From Epichloe hybrida (taxonomy: Eukaryota > Ascomycota > Sordariomycetes > Hypocreales > Clavicipitaceae): a stretch of DNA of 64,000 nucleotides. The stretch covers positions 744,001 to 808,000 of the forward strand of contig JAFEKR010000020.1 of assembly GCA_019022495.1 (NCBI GenBank), in the 5' to 3' direction. Made by a program: the position numbers and the translations under genes. The notes beneath the pieces were generated by a model. The model was given only the letters and a program-made list of their open reading frames with translations, had not been told where the DNA came from and did no database searches. Below are positions 25,200 to 37,735 of this stretch, piece after piece. Each line of letters begins with the position of its first letter. Within the stretch, counting starts at the first letter, position 1.

Positions 25200-27780
25200 G
25201 ATTCCTCTGACTTTTAAAGGGGAATCTGATATATAGAAGGTCTTCTAAAGAGGCCTCTGCCGTTAATAAAAGCTTCTACTGTCAGACTAATTAATCTAAC
25301 TATCTGATAAGACCTCTAACCGTTAAAGACCTCTCTGACTGACAATTCCTCTGACTTTTGAAGGGGAATCTAATGTACAGAAGGTCTTCTGAAGAGGCCT
25401 CTGCCGTTAACAAAAGCTTCCACTGTCAGACCAATTGATCCGACCGTCTAATAAGACCTCTAACCGTTGAAGACCTCTTTGACTAACGATTCCTCTGACT
25501 TTTGAAGAGGAATCTGACCGATAGAAGGTCTTCTGATGAGGTCTCTAACCGCTGACGAAAGCTTCTGTCGTTAGTCTAATTGATCCGACCGTCTGACAAG
25601 GCCTCCGACCGTTAAAGACCTCTCTGACCGATGATTCCTCTGACTTTTAAAGGGGAATCTGATGTACAGAAGGTCTTCTAAAGAGGCCTCTGCCGTTGAC
25701 AAAAGCTTCTGTTATTAGACTAATTAATCCGACTGTCTAACAAGGCCTCCGACCGTTGAAGATCCCTTTAACTGACGATTCCTCTGACTTTTGAAGAGAA
25801 ATCTAATGTACAGAAGGTCTTCTAAAGAGGCCTCTGCTGTTGACAAAAGCTTCTGTTGTCAGACCAATTGATCTGACTGTCTGACGAGGTCTCTGACCGC
25901 TGACAAGGGCTTCTGTTGTCAGACCAATTGATCTGACTGTCTGACGAGGCCTCCGACCGTTGAAGATCCCTCTGACTGACGATTCCTCTGACTTTTGAAG
26001 GGGAATCTGATGTACAGAAGGTCTCCTGAAGGGGTCTCTGCCGTTAACGAACCCTCTGTCTTGGATTGACTAGTTGATTAATCAGACCTACGGTTATTCT
26101 GGCTCTGACCGTTAGGCTAGATTGATCACTAATAATCCCTCTGATGCTGATAAGGGCTTCCGTTGTTAAACTAATTGATCTAACTGTCTGACGAGACCTC
26201 TGACCGTTGAAGATCTCTCTGACTGACGATTCCTCTGACGATTGACGAGGAATCTAATGTACAGAAGGTCTTCTGACGAGGTCTCTGACCGCTGATAAGG
26301 CCCTCTGTTATGGATTGATTAGTTGATTAATCAGACCCTTGGTTACTCGACCTCTGACCTTGGGTTAGATTGATTACTAATAATCCCTCTGACTGTCTGA
26401 CGAGACCCCTAACCGTTGAAGACCTCTTTGACTGACGATTCCTCCGACTTTTGAAGAGGAATCTGACTGATAGAAGGTCTTCTGAAGAGGCCTCTGCCGT
26501 TGACAAAAGCTTCTGTTGTTAGACTAATTGATCTGACTGTCTGACGAGACCTCTGACCGTTGAAGATCTCTCTAACTGACGATTCCTCTGATGATTGACG
26601 AGGAATCTAATGTACAGAAGGTCTTCTGACAAGGTCTCTGACCGCTGATAAGGCCCTCTGTTATGGATTGATTAGTTGATTAATCAGACCCTTGGTTACT
26701 TGACCTCTGACCTTGGGTTAGATTAATCACTAATAATCCCTCTGACTGTCTGACGAGACCTCCGACCGTTGAAGACCTCTTTGACTGACGATTCCTCTAA
26801 CAATTGACGAGGAATCTAATGTACAGAAGGTCTTCTGATGAGGTCTCTGACCGCTGATAAGGGCTTCTGTCGTCACAGACTAATTGATCCGACCGTCTGA
26901 CAAGACCTCCGACCCTTGAAGACCTCTTTGACTGACGATTCCTCCGACTTTTGAAGGGGAATTTAATGTACAGAAGGTCTTCTAATAAGGTCTCTAACCG
27001 CTGACGAAAGCTTCCGTCATCAGACTAATTAATCCGACTGTCTGACGAGGCCTCCGGCCGTTGAAGACCTCTCTGACTGACGATTCCTCTAACGATTGAC
27101 GAGGAATCTAATGTATAGAAGGTCTTCTGATAAGGTCTCTGACCGCTAACAAGGGCTTCTGTTATCACAGACTAATTAATCTAACCGTCTGACAAGACCT
27201 CCGACCCTTGAAGACCTCTTTGACTGACAATTCCTCTGACTTTTGAAGGGGAATTTAATGTACAGAAGGTCTTCTGACGAGGTCTCTGACCGCTGACGAA
27301 AGCTTCCGTCGTCAGACTAATTGATCTGACCGTCTGACGAGGCCTCCGGCCGTTGAAGACCTCTCTGACTGACGATTCCTCTGACCTTTGATGAGGAATC
27401 TGATGTACAAAAGGTCTTCTAAAGAGGTCTCTGACCGGCTGACAAGACCTCCGACCGTCGAAGATCCCTCTGACTGACGATTTCTCTGATGATTGACGAG
27501 GAATCTGACTGTCAGAAGGTCTTCTAAAGAGGTCTCTGACCGATGACAAGGGCTTCTGTTGTCAGACTAATTGATCTGACCGTCTGACGAGGCCTCCGAC
27601 CCTTAAAGACCTCTCTAACCGACAATTCCTCTGACTTTTGAAGGGGAATCTGACCGACAGAAGGTCTTCTAATGAGGTCTTCGCCCGCTGATAACCCCTC
27701 TGACTGTTGAAGATCCCTCTGACTAACGATTCCTCTGATGATTGAAGAGGTCTCTAACTGTCAGAAAGGTCTTCTACTAC
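25200..27780 (+). repeat. Tandem repeat field, unit about 146 bp
   Basis: Roughly sixteen units, recognisable by AGAAGGTCTTCT spaced mostly 143-147 bp apart, with some intervals of 97 or 200-250 bp from unit loss or added segments. Each unit also carries GACGATTCCTCTGAC, a palindromic GAGGAATC/GATTCCTC pair and CAGACTAATTGATC. Units differ by scattered C/T and G/A changes. The 122-codon open frame 27181-27549 on the minus strand is repeat-derived and not a gene. Confidence 0.93.
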
Positions 27781-28001
27781 GGATTAATTGATTAGACTGT
27801 TAACAAGACCTCTAACAACCCCTTTCATGGATAACCCTTTTGATTAATAGATTGATGGATAGGGGGGCCTGAAAATCATGAATTTTTTTTTTATCTTATG
27901 ATTATACTACTTTTCCCTCTTTTCCCCCTTTTTGTTATTTTCTTTAGTTACTGTTTTCCCTTTCCTAGGGGCTAGAAAAGGGAAAACAGTTAGGGAGGTG
28001 T

Positions 28002-28445
28002 TATGTGGCTAGAATTATGACCTCTTAAGACCTCTCTCACAAGACCACAGGCCTCTAGACCTCGGCATCGTCGGATTTATTGGCATCGCTGGATTAATCG
28101 GATCCCTAGTTATGTGACTATCTAGCTAGATAAAATCCCTAGATTCCCTCCCCTTTTATAGAAAATTAACTCTCCCCTTTTGTGCGGTTACTACAGTATA
28201 TACTCTAGGTTTGTTTAATTAATAAGATAACTAGACATTAAAAAGAGACCTTAGCAGCTTAGATCCTCGCGATAGATCGCAAATATCGCAGACCTAGATC
28301 CTGTTATCTAGGTTCTGGCTTCGATATCGTTGAATTCGTTAGTATCGTTAGCATCGTCAATATCATCGTTTTTATCGTTATTATTAGCTTCGTTATCGAG
28401 ACCGTCTTTTCCGTCGTTTTGGGGTGTTGTTTTTCCCCCGACAAA
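28002..28445 (+). repeat. 3' LTR of tandem-repeat LTR element (444 bp)
   Basis: Same length as its partner, starting TATGTGGC (TGTGTGGC mutated) and ending CCCCGACAAA. The shared small frame has lost its ATG here (ATA). Confidence 0.93.
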
Positions 28446-28984
28446 ATATATAGCAAATTGAAGCTAGAAGACAGGGCTTTTATTTTATGTAGGAATATTT
28501 TTTAGACTAAAATTTGGTGCATATGGGTTGCTAGTTTGTATGGTGGTAAGTTAATTTTTTGGATTTTATATATAAATGAATTTTGCGGAAAATAAAAAGT
28601 GGCCTGTAAGACCTCTTTAGCAGTCTAGATTCACTAATACAGTTAGTAAGTATATGAGAGGAAGAAGATCTTTTTAATCTAGCTAGATAGCTAGGCCTCT
28701 TAATCTAACAGCCACATTGCCTGTATAACATTACTAAAATCAATTCTATTAGTATATAAGATATTGTAAAATTCATCTAGATTGGATTCTATTAGTTAAT
28801 AACTGCTGAAACCTTCCGTTACGTTACGTTAAATAAATATTTAATGTGGTGGCTCTATTAGTCCCTGACTGTAGAAGCTACACCTGTACAGCTATTGCTA
28901 GCTAGTAACTAGCTCCCTACATTTCAATAGGTTATAAGCCTAGTCTATTACTATAAAATTCTTTCTAGTGCACTTTGCGTATAG

Positions 28985-29265
28985 TTACAGAAGACTTCCC
29001 TTCTATAAAATAGGAAGGACCTACGAGATAAAAGCTATTCCCTTCTATAAAAAAGGAATTATTATGGTTACAGAAGACTTCCCTTCTATAAAATAAGAAG
29101 CGCACAAGCGATATAGAAGCTTTCCCTTCTATAAAAAGGAAGTTCAGTGAGAATAGAAGCTTTTCCCTTTTATAAAAAGGAAATTCAGCGTGAATAGAAG
29201 CTTTTCCCTTTTATAAAAAGGATTTTTAGTATAAATAGAAGACTTCCCTTCTATAAAATTAGAAG
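28985..29265 (+). repeat. Copia copy 2 leader hairpin repeats
   Basis: Several 40-50 bp units with AGAAGCTTTTCCCTTCTAT-like arms between the 5' LTR and gag, as in the other Copia copies. Confidence 0.85.
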
Positions 29266-29299
29266 ATAGCTACTAATTAATAAGGTCAGGGACCTCCAG

Positions 29300-32200
29300 T
29301 CCCTAATCTTAGTGCGCAAGAGGTTCTAAATAACTAGCTAAAAGAGCAGGTTATTAAACAACAAAATGCTATTGATCTAGTAATACAGAAGCTAGAGTCC
29401 TTAACTTTAGCTATTAATAATAGACCTATAGAGGGTGTGGAAGCTACTAAGCCCGCTAGTTAGCAGCAAATTCAGCAGCCTATTCAAGATAAGGCACCTA
29501 AATCTAGCTTTGTACAAGCTGCCTTTAATAATTCAATTATTAAGGAATTTAATAAGAGGGTTTATAGCTTCCCTAAGACTACTAAGCTTAAAGGAGCTAA
29601 AAATTTTAATTAATGGAAACAAGCCCTAGCTATCTAATTTAGAGCTTTAGGCATGCCTAATTTTCTAGATAATCCGGATATTTCTAGGGCGCTAGGGGAC
29701 GCTAACTAAGCTATTATCCTAATGTTACTAAGGGATAGTTATACAGAAGGCCCCTAAGCCACTATAACTTAGCAAAAATCACCTGAAGAAGCCTATAATT
29801 TACTTGTTAGGCAATATTCACATAGCGTTAAAATCCAGAGGGGGTCCCTATATTCTGAATTTTATAACCTGAATTTTCATGGATTTAAGAGGACTTTAGA
29901 AGCCTTTAATGCAGTTTTTAATAATTTACTAGCTAGATTATCGATTTTAGGGGTCCTAATTAATCCTATAGATTAGGTTAATTAATATCTTCAATCCCTA
30001 AAATTAACCTTCCCTTAGTGGGCTAAGAGGCAATGATTTAGCATGCGTACAAATAGGGCTATAGGGGTCCCCCTAGAAGCCCTAAATCTTGAATTTCTAA
30101 TGGCAGACCTTCTAGCTAAACAGAGGGATAAGTCATCTACAGTGGCTAAAGCCCTGAATTATAGGGCTAAAGACCTAGAAAAGGGTGCTAAAGATAAGGA
30201 AAAGGCCCCTAAAGGTTAGAAGAAGAAGAAAGAAAGCTCTAAAGAAAATAAGGGCTCTTCTAATTCTAATAAGAAGAAAAAGAAGCAAAAGGGTTAAAAA
30301 TCAGATAAAAAGGATACTAAAGAACTTACAGAGGGTTCTTTTATGCTAGGAAATTATAACCTTTCTAACGGAGCACTTAATTCGTATAAGAAACCTAGTA
30401 ATTACAAGACTAGTTATAAGAGCTCTAGCGATAGTAGCTCTAATTCTAGCTCTAGTGATTTAGATAATGAAAAACAAGAAATTAATACCTTAAATGGTTT
30501 TAATTATTATAGTAAAGACATAAAAAAGGCCTTATTATATAATACAGGTTTGACCGTACATATAGTTAATTCTAGGGAGGTCTTTAGGGATTATACCCCT
30601 TTTAAGAAAGGGGAATCTAACCCTATTATAACCAGTGGTAGCCCTATTTATCCTAAGGGTTATAGTAGTGCTGTTTTTAAGGTCTTATATTAAAAGAAAC
30701 CTAATAAATATAGGACCTTAGTGCTAAAGGATGCTCTATATTTTCCTTAGCTTAATGTTAATATAGTTAGTGGCCTTATTCACTATATATCTAGCAGTTG
30801 CTTTATAAAAAACTATCTTTATCTTAAAGATAGGTCTTATATTACTGCCCTAGATATAGAAAAACATGGTTTTTTCTTTTACATTAAAAACCAATTTACA
30901 CTAACGTTATATAAAGGGCCCTATAAAAAATCTTATTATATCTGACCTTTTACCTATGCTAGCTTTAGGGGTCATAGCTATCCGATTAGCTACCCTATAG
31001 AGGTTCAAATTCCCTCTAAAAAGCCGGATTAGGCTTTTGATTTAGACGAAATCGCTAAAATCAACGAAGATAATGATATTAAAGAAGTCATACAGGATGA
31101 TTTAGGGGATTTAGTCCCTTCTCTAATGCCTATAGCCCTAGGTTAGGTCCCTTATAAATCTAAAGAAATAGATTTAGAGGTATTAGAGGGCCTTAGTGGA
31201 GGAAAAAGGTCCCTAATACCTCCCTAAGAGGCCTGTGATTCTTAAGGGGCCTAGCAGGGGACTAATGGAGAGGGCCCTAATCTAGACCTAAATCTAGACC
31301 CTAATTCAGGCCCTAAAGACCTTTAATATCAAAAGTTACTAGAACTAGCTAGCCTATGGCATGTACGATTAGGGCACCTAGGGCTTCCTTTGCTAAAGAA
31401 AACAAGCCTTATAACTAAAGGAATCCCTGATTTTTCTAAAATTAAGGATAAAGACTTTAAATGTATAGCTTATGATTAATCTAAGGCAGTTAGAAGACCT
31501 AGGAAATTAGCTATCCCTAACCCCCCTAGAGCTCTAGATTAAATAGAGAGGGATATGCTAAAAATCAGCCCTATACCATACAATAAACAGTTAATTTGCT
31601 TATTTCTAGTTAATCAAAAAACTAGATATAAGTGGGTGTTCTTATTACCTAATAAGGAAGGCCTAACTATTTATAGGACTATTAAGAGCTTCTTCAGAGG
31701 GCTTAAAAATCAACTAGGTTAATATCCTAGGTACCTTTACTTTGATAGGGGCTAAGAAATTGATTCTAGTTGTTAAACCTAGTTAAATTCTAAAGGGATT
31801 AAATTTATAACTTCTAGTCCCTATATCCATAAGCAAAATGGATTAGCAAAGCGTTTTATTCGTACTATTCTAGATTAATTAAGGGCTACTATCTAGTGGG
31901 CAAAATTACCCTTATATCTATGGTGTTTTGTATTACCTGCAGTTGTTAACCTAGTTAATATAACTGCTAATACCACTAAGGATAAAAGCCCTAAATAACT
32001 GCTAGCTAGGGAGCTAAATCAGCCCTATATAACTGATATTAGCAGTATTAGAGCTATAGGATCTCACTGTGAGATTCTAATCCCCCTAGAAAAACAACCT
32101 AAAGCCTAGAAGTTAGTAGCTAGGACTATCCCTAGAAGGTTATTAGCTACACTAGGTTCTAATACCTATCTAGTGTATATCCCCTCTAAAAGGCTAGTTA

Positions 32201-34241
32201 CAAAGACTAGCTTTATTAAGATTATAGAGCCTATAGGTTCTGTCTCTAAAGGATTACCTAGGCTTTCTATAGGGGATAACCCTTTAGAGGGGGAAAATAA
32301 TTTAGAAAATCAAGATCTAAATTAAGTTTTAAAGGATTACCCTATAGATAACATAGGAGGTCCCCCTATAGGTTAAGAAAAACACCTTATAGGGCCTGTA
32401 TAACCCCCTAAGGAACTAATTCTAGAGGCCTTAGAGGAGGCCACGCCCGTAACTTCACTAGGAAATTAGATTTTGACTCCGGACCTTGATTTTAACAAAA
32501 TTACTAACTTTAACCCTAATATTAACCCTATGGATGTTAATATTAGTTCCCCTTTTCTCTAGATTTTATAAAAGAAATCTGCTTTAAGGTATAGGAGAAG
32601 CTAAAGGAAAATAACCCTAATAGCCCTAAACCTAAGACCTAGAAGCAAGCTATATCTAGCCCTAAAAGGGATAAATAGATAGAAGCTACGTATAAGGAAT
32701 ACAAATAGCTTCTAAAGGCTAGTACTTTTAAATTTATAGGGAAAGACTAAGTACCTAAGGGCTAAAAAGTACTAAAGAATAGGCTTATTTATAAGCTTAA
32801 AAAGGATAAAGAAAATAATCCTTTAAAATACAAGGCCTAACTCGTTGCTAAGGGATTTATGCAAATCAAAGGTCTAGATTATCTAGAGACCTTTGCAGCC
32901 ATAAGCATTCCCTTAAGCTAGAGGATTTTACTAGCCCTAGCGGCTTAGAATAACTAGGAAATTAAATAGGTCGATTTTATAGGAGCTTTTCTTAATAGTA
33001 AGCTATAATAATAGATTTATATGGTTATTCCAGACGGATTTATTAAATTCCTTAAAGTAAATCCTAAATTAGCTAAATTAGCTAAAAGTTTTAGCTATAA
33101 ACCTTCTAAAGATTAAGTAATTTTATTATAGAAATCTTTATATAGCCTAAAATAGAGCTTAAGGGAATAGTAATAAGCACTAATTGCAGTGCTAAAGTCC
33201 CTAGGATTTAGCCCTCTAATTTCTAACCTAGCTATATTCTATAATTCCTCTACTAAAACCTTTATTATCACATATATAGATAATTGTCTTCTAATTAGAC
33301 TGGATTTACATTATATCTAAAGACTTAAAAAGGAACTTTATAAAGTCTATCTAATAGAAGATAAGGGGCTAGCTAAATTCTTCTTAGGGGTTCAAATTAT
33401 ATAAGATAGACCTAATAGGGTCCTGAAAATTCATTAATCTTAGTATATCTTAGAGGCTTTAAATTAATTTAATATGCTAGATAGTAAGCCTATTAGCATA
33501 CCTCTTTAGCTAGGCGTTTTAGCTACGCAGACCACTAAGCTTTTAATAGCTAGCGAAATCAAGCTTTATTAGTGCATTATAGGGACTATAATATACCTAA
33601 TGTTACTTATAAGGCCAGACATGGCCTTTACACTTCAGTGGCTATCTATAGCACTAGCTAGGCCCTATATAGAGCACCTAAAAGCAGCTAAAAACCTGCT
33701 TAGGTACCTATTAGGGACTAAATTCCTTGCTATAATTTATAGGGGAGACCCTAAAGGTATAGCTAGCAAAAGCCTAATAGGTTATTATAATAGTGATTTT
33801 ATAGGGGATAAAAAGACCTCTAAATTAACCTACGCTTATCTATTTAAGCTAGCTAGCGGACCTATTAGCTAGAAATTAAAGAAAGCTAGTATAATAGCTC
33901 TATTAATATTAGAAGCTAAAGCTAACGCTATCTGCGAGACCTTCTAGGAGCTACAGTGGCTTTAGGGCTTATTTAAGGAGCTAAAAACCCCTATTTCTCC
34001 CCCTATCTAGATATATTACGATAATTAAGGCGCTATAACCACTGCCTATAACCCTGCCTTATATAGCCGTATAAAGCATACCTTACTAAAGTTTAACTAT
34101 ATTAGGCAATAGGTTTTAGAGGGTTTAGCTAAGATTGAATATCTAGATATAAAGTCAATGCCTGCAAACGGTCTAATAAAGCCTCTATCTAGACCTCTTT
34201 ATTAGGCTTTTATTAAGCTCTTAGGGCTTGATAATTATTAA
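29300..34241 (+). pseudogene. Copia copy 2 gag-pol polyprotein, RIP-mutated
   Basis: One frame runs almost the full length with stops replacing Gln and Trp. In order: gag (about 29340-30290); a Lys-rich tract; protease motif LLYNTGLTVHIV near 30530 (DTG changed to NTG) in the open stretch 30343-30693; GAG-pre-integrase motif LWHVRLGHLGLP near 31355-31390; a zinc motif with KCIAYD (second Cys now Tyr); integrase with ERDMLKI, YFDRG*EID and YIHKQNGLAKR near 31830-31850 (catalytic Glu now Lys); reverse transcriptase with ITYIDNCLLI near 33270-33300 (second Asp of the YVDD-type motif now Asn); and RNase H with IYYDN*GAITTAYNPAL and KPLSRPL near 34010-34200. The stop is at 34239-34241. The start codon is unresolved. 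The open stretch 33600-33872 is genuine RT/RNase H sequence; the one at 29435-29629 is out of frame. Confidence 0.93.
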
Positions 34242-34450
34242 AAAACCAATAACTAAATCCCTTTAATAGGGAACCAAAAACAACGCTAAAAAGGGAGCTA
34301 TATTTAATAATAGCTAGGAATTTAAAAAGGGGGTCTTTTATCTTTTCCTATTTTTCCCTTTTATCTGTTTTTATCTAAAAAGTTCTTGTTTACCCTATAT
34401 TACTTTGTACGCTTTTAATTAGCTTATATGTAATTCTTTTATAAAGGGGG

Positions 34451-35271
34451 TGTTAAAAATAAGACCTATTTTTAGCCCTTTCTAGTTAAAGGACCTTTCT
34501 ATTACTAGCTTGCATTACAAGCCTAACAGCTACACTGTAGCTATTAACGGTCGCGAAGGTGGCTATTAATAGCTACGTCATAGCTATTAATAGCTATAAC
34601 TAACTGTGTGAATAACTAATCTAAATCAATTATTAATTGTGGATTATTTAATTACGTTATGGCTATAAGCGTAGCTATAACCGCAGCGCCACTAGTAATT
34701 AGGTAAGCTAGGGTGACGTAAGCAGGTTACTCTATAGCTATCTTTAATAGCGATTTTCTCTTTAACTAGAGGTTATACAAAAGTCTTATATATAGTAAAT
34801 TAAAGCTAGAAAATAGGGCTTTTATTTTATATAGGAATATTTTTTAGACTAAAATTTAGTGCATATAGGTTGCTAGTTTATATGGTGGTGAGTTGATTTT
34901 TTGGATTTTACATACAAATAAATTTTGCGGAAAATAAAAAGTGGCCTGTAAGACCTCTTTAGCAGTCCGGATCCACCAATATAGTTAGTAAGTATATAAG
35001 AGGAAGAAGATCTTTTTAATCTAGCTAGATAGCTAGGCCTCTTAATCCAATAGCCGCATTGCCTGTATAACATCACTAAAATCAATTCTATTAGTATATA
35101 AGATATCGTAAAAGTCATCTAGATTGAATTCTATTAGTTAATAACTGCCGAAACCTTCCGTTGCGTTGCGTTGAATAAATATTTAACGTGGTAGCTCTAT
35201 TGGTCCCTGACCGTAGAAGCTGCACCTGTACAGCTGTTGCCAGCCGGCAACTAGCTCCCTACATTTCAATA
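34451..35271 (+). repeat. 3' LTR of Copia copy 2 (821 bp)
   Basis: Starts TGTTAAAAATAAGACC and ends CATTTCAATA (TTTCAACA in the consensus). The open frame 34873-35118 on the other strand is an accident of this LTR. Confidence 0.95.
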
Positions 35272-35276
35272 AAAGG

Positions 35277-36650
35277 TTAGATATAATGAGATTTATTATA
35301 AGGCTCTTTATGTAACGTTAGTGTAGATTGGTTTTTAATGTAAAAGAAAAAACCATGTTTTTCTATATCTAGGGTAGTAATATAAGACCTATCTTTAAGA
35401 TAAAGAAGGTTTTTTATAAAGTAACTACTAGATATATAGTGAATAAGGCCACTAACTATATTAATATTAAGCTAAGGAAAATATAGAGTATCCTTTAGCA
35501 CTAAGGTCCTATATTTATTAGGTTTCTTATACGGATTAAGGGCTCCATTAGAAAGGTTATAATTCCCTAGCATAAAAGAACTCTCTGTAAGTTCTTTAGT
35601 ATCCTTTTTATCTGATTTTTAACCCTTTTACTTCTTTTTCTTCTTATTAGAATTAGAAAAGCTCTTATTTTCTTTAGAGCCTTCTTTTTTCTTCTTCTAA
35701 CCTTTAGGGGCCTTTTTCTTATCTTTAGCACCCTTTTCTTAGTCTTTAGCGCTATAATTTAAGGCTTTAGATACTATAAATAACTCATCCCTTTGTTTAG
35801 CTAAAAGGTTTGCTATTAGAAACTAAAGATTTAAGGTATCTAGGGGAGCCCCTATAGCCCTATTTATATGCATGCTAAATTGTTACCTCTTAGCTTACTA
35901 AGGGAAAGTTAATTTTAGGGATTAAAGATATTAATTAACCTAATCTATAGGATTAATTAGTACTCCTAAAATTAATAATCTAGCTACTAGATTATTAAAG
36001 ACTACATTAAAGGCTTCTAAAGTCCTCTTAAAACCATGAAAATTTAGGTTATGAAATTTAGAATATAGGGATCCCCTCTGGATCTTAGCGCTATGTGAAT
36101 ACTACTGTATAAGTAAATTATAGGCTTCTTTAGGTGATTTTTGCTAAGTTATAGCGGCTTAGGGGCCTTCTATATAACTATCCCTTAGTAACATAAGGAT
36201 AATAGCTTAGTTAGCGTCCCCTAGCACCCTAGAAATATCCGGATTATCTAGAAAATTAGGCATGCCTAAAGCTCTAAATTAGATAGCTAGGGCCTGTTTC
36301 TATTAATTAAAATTTTTAGCTCCTTTAAGCTTAGTAGTCTTAGGGAAGCTATAAACCCTCTTATTAAATTCCTTAATAACTAAATTATTAAAGGCAGCTT
36401 ATATAGAGCTAGATTTAGGTGCTTTATCTTAAATAAGCTGCTAAACTTGCTGCTAACTAGTGGGCTTAGTAGCTTTCACACCCTCCATGCCTCTATTATT
36501 AATAGCTATAGTTAGAGCCTCTAGCTTTTGTAATAATAGATTAATAGCATCTTATTGCTTAATAACCTGCTCTTTTAGCTAATTATTTAGAATCTCTTAC
36601 GCACTAAGATTAGGGGCAGAAGGCCCCTGACCTTGTTAATTAGTATCTAT
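35277..36650 (-). pseudogene. Copia copy 3 gag remnant with internal deletion
   Basis: Minus-strand gag homologous to 7000-7950 and 57550-59170. Around 35518-35532 about 540 bp present in copies 1 and 4 (the protease and part of the linker) are missing, joined at a repeated AGGTTTCTT, so this looks like a short-homology deletion. Stops are frequent. Confidence 0.8.
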
Positions 36651-36654
36651 CTTC

Positions 36655-36900
36655 TAATTTTATAGAAGGGAAGTCTTCTATTCGTACTGAAATTCCTTTT
36701 TATAGAAGGAAAAAACTTCTATTCGCGCTGAATTTCCTTTTTTATAGAAGGGAAAAGCTTCTATACTTGCTAAACTTCCTTTTTATAGAAGGGAAAGCTT
36801 CTATAACCACAATAATTCCTTTTTATAGAAGGGAATTAGCTTTTATCTCGCGGGTCCTTCCTGTTTTATAGAAGGGAAGTCTTCTATAACTATACGCAAA
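36655..36900 (-). repeat. Copia copy 3 leader hairpin repeats
   Basis: Same tandem leader block as the other Copia copies, with one unit fewer than copy 4. Confidence 0.8.
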
Positions 36901-36944
36901 GTGCACTAGAAAGAATTTTATAGTAATAGGCTAGGCTTATAACC

Positions 36945-37735
36945 TATTAAAATGTAAGGAGCTAGTTACTAGCTAGTAACAGCTATACAGGTGTAGCTCT
37001 ACGGTTAGAGACTAGTAAAACCACTACATTAAATATTTATTTAACGTAACGTAACGGAAGGTTTTAGCAGTTATTAACTAATTAAATTTAATCTAGATAA
37101 CTTTTATAATATCTTATATACTAATAGAATTGAATTTAGTGACATTATATAGGCAATGCGGCTATTGGATTAAGAGGCCTAGCTATCTAGCTAAATTAAA
37201 AGATCTTCTTTCTCTTATATACTTACTAACTATATTAGTAAATCTAGACTGCTAAAGAGGTCTTATAGGCTACTTTTTATTTTCTATAAAATTTATTTAT
37301 ATATAAAATCCAAAAAATTAACTTACCACTATATAAACTAGCAACCTATATACACTAAATTTTAGTCTAAAAAATATTCTTACATTAAATAAAAGCCTTA
37401 TCTTCTAGCTTTAATTTGCTATATATAAGACTTTTATATAACCTCTAGTTAAAGAGAAAATCGCTATTAAAGATAGCTATAGGGTAACCTGCTTACATTA
37501 CCCTAGCTTACCTAATTACTAGTAGCACTGCGGTTATAGCTACGCTTGCAGCTATAACGCAATTAAATAATTCACAATTAATTTAGATTAGTTATTTACA
37601 TAGTTAGTTATAGCTATTAATAGCTACCTTTGTGACTGTTAACAGCTGCAGTGTAGCTATTAGGCTTGCAATGCAAGCTAGTAATTAAAAGTTCCTTTAA
37701 CTAGAAAGGGCTAAAAATAGGTCTTATTTTTAACA
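36945..37735 (-). repeat. 5' LTR of Copia copy 3 (about 791 bp)
   Basis: Homologous to the 817-821 bp LTRs, with small internal deletions. It ends ATTTTTAACA at 37735. Confidence 0.9.

Larger units (their letters stand above)
23994..28445 (+). mobile_element. Non-autonomous LTR retrotransposon with ~146-bp tandem repeats
   Basis: It has identical-length 444-bp LTRs (23994-24437 and 28002-28445), a 4-bp target duplication ATAT (23990-23993 and 28446-28449), and a purine-rich tract (27981-28000) just before the 3' LTR. The 3.56-kb interior has no gag or pol domain in any frame; it is mostly tandem repeats and is clearly more GC-rich than its neighbours. This layout fits a LARD-type element (large retrotransposon derivative) moved by another element's proteins. 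A solo LTR of the same family is at 18675-19150. I do not recognise the family. Confidence 0.9.
23653..28929 (+). repeat. 5' LTR of Copia copy 2, split in two
   Basis: The pieces 23653-23993 and 28450-28929 sum to 821 bp, the same as the 3' LTR at 34451-35271. The split is the insertion site of the tandem-repeat LTR element. Confidence 0.95.
23653..35271 (+). mobile_element. Complete Ty1/copia element, copy 2
   Basis: Two 821-bp LTRs and a 5-bp duplication AAAGG (23648-23652 and 35272-35276) define it. Without the inserted LTR element (23994-28445 plus 4-bp duplication) it is about 7,163 bp, close to copy 4 (7,150 bp). Order is 5' LTR, leader hairpin repeats, gag, protease, integrase, reverse transcriptase, RNase H, 3' LTR, the Ty1/copia order. 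A G-rich polypurine tract (34443-34450) precedes the 3' LTR, and GGTTATAAGCC at 28930 directly follows the 5' LTR as primer-binding-site candidate. Confidence 0.95.
23537..37735 (-). mobile_element. Ty1/copia copy 3, truncated and interrupted
   Basis: A minus-strand Copia whose sequence lies in two pieces, 23537-23652 and 35272-37735, split by insertion of Copia copy 2 with a 5-bp duplication AAAGG. Only the part from the protease-integrase linker back to the 5' LTR (36945-37735) exists; the pol half is lost at the gypsy B2 junction. On the right it abuts gypsy A3; CTAAG (37736-37740) would be its target duplication, with the partner missing. Confidence 0.88.

Noticed and set aside
27181..27549. 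A 122-codon open frame rich in Arg/Ser on the minus strand.
   Set aside because: It is made of translated 146-bp tandem repeats; unit length not divisible by three and indels make it local to a few units. No domain.
34873..35118. An 81-codon open frame on the minus strand.
   Set aside because: It lies wholly inside the Copia 3' LTR and is not kept open in the other LTRs.
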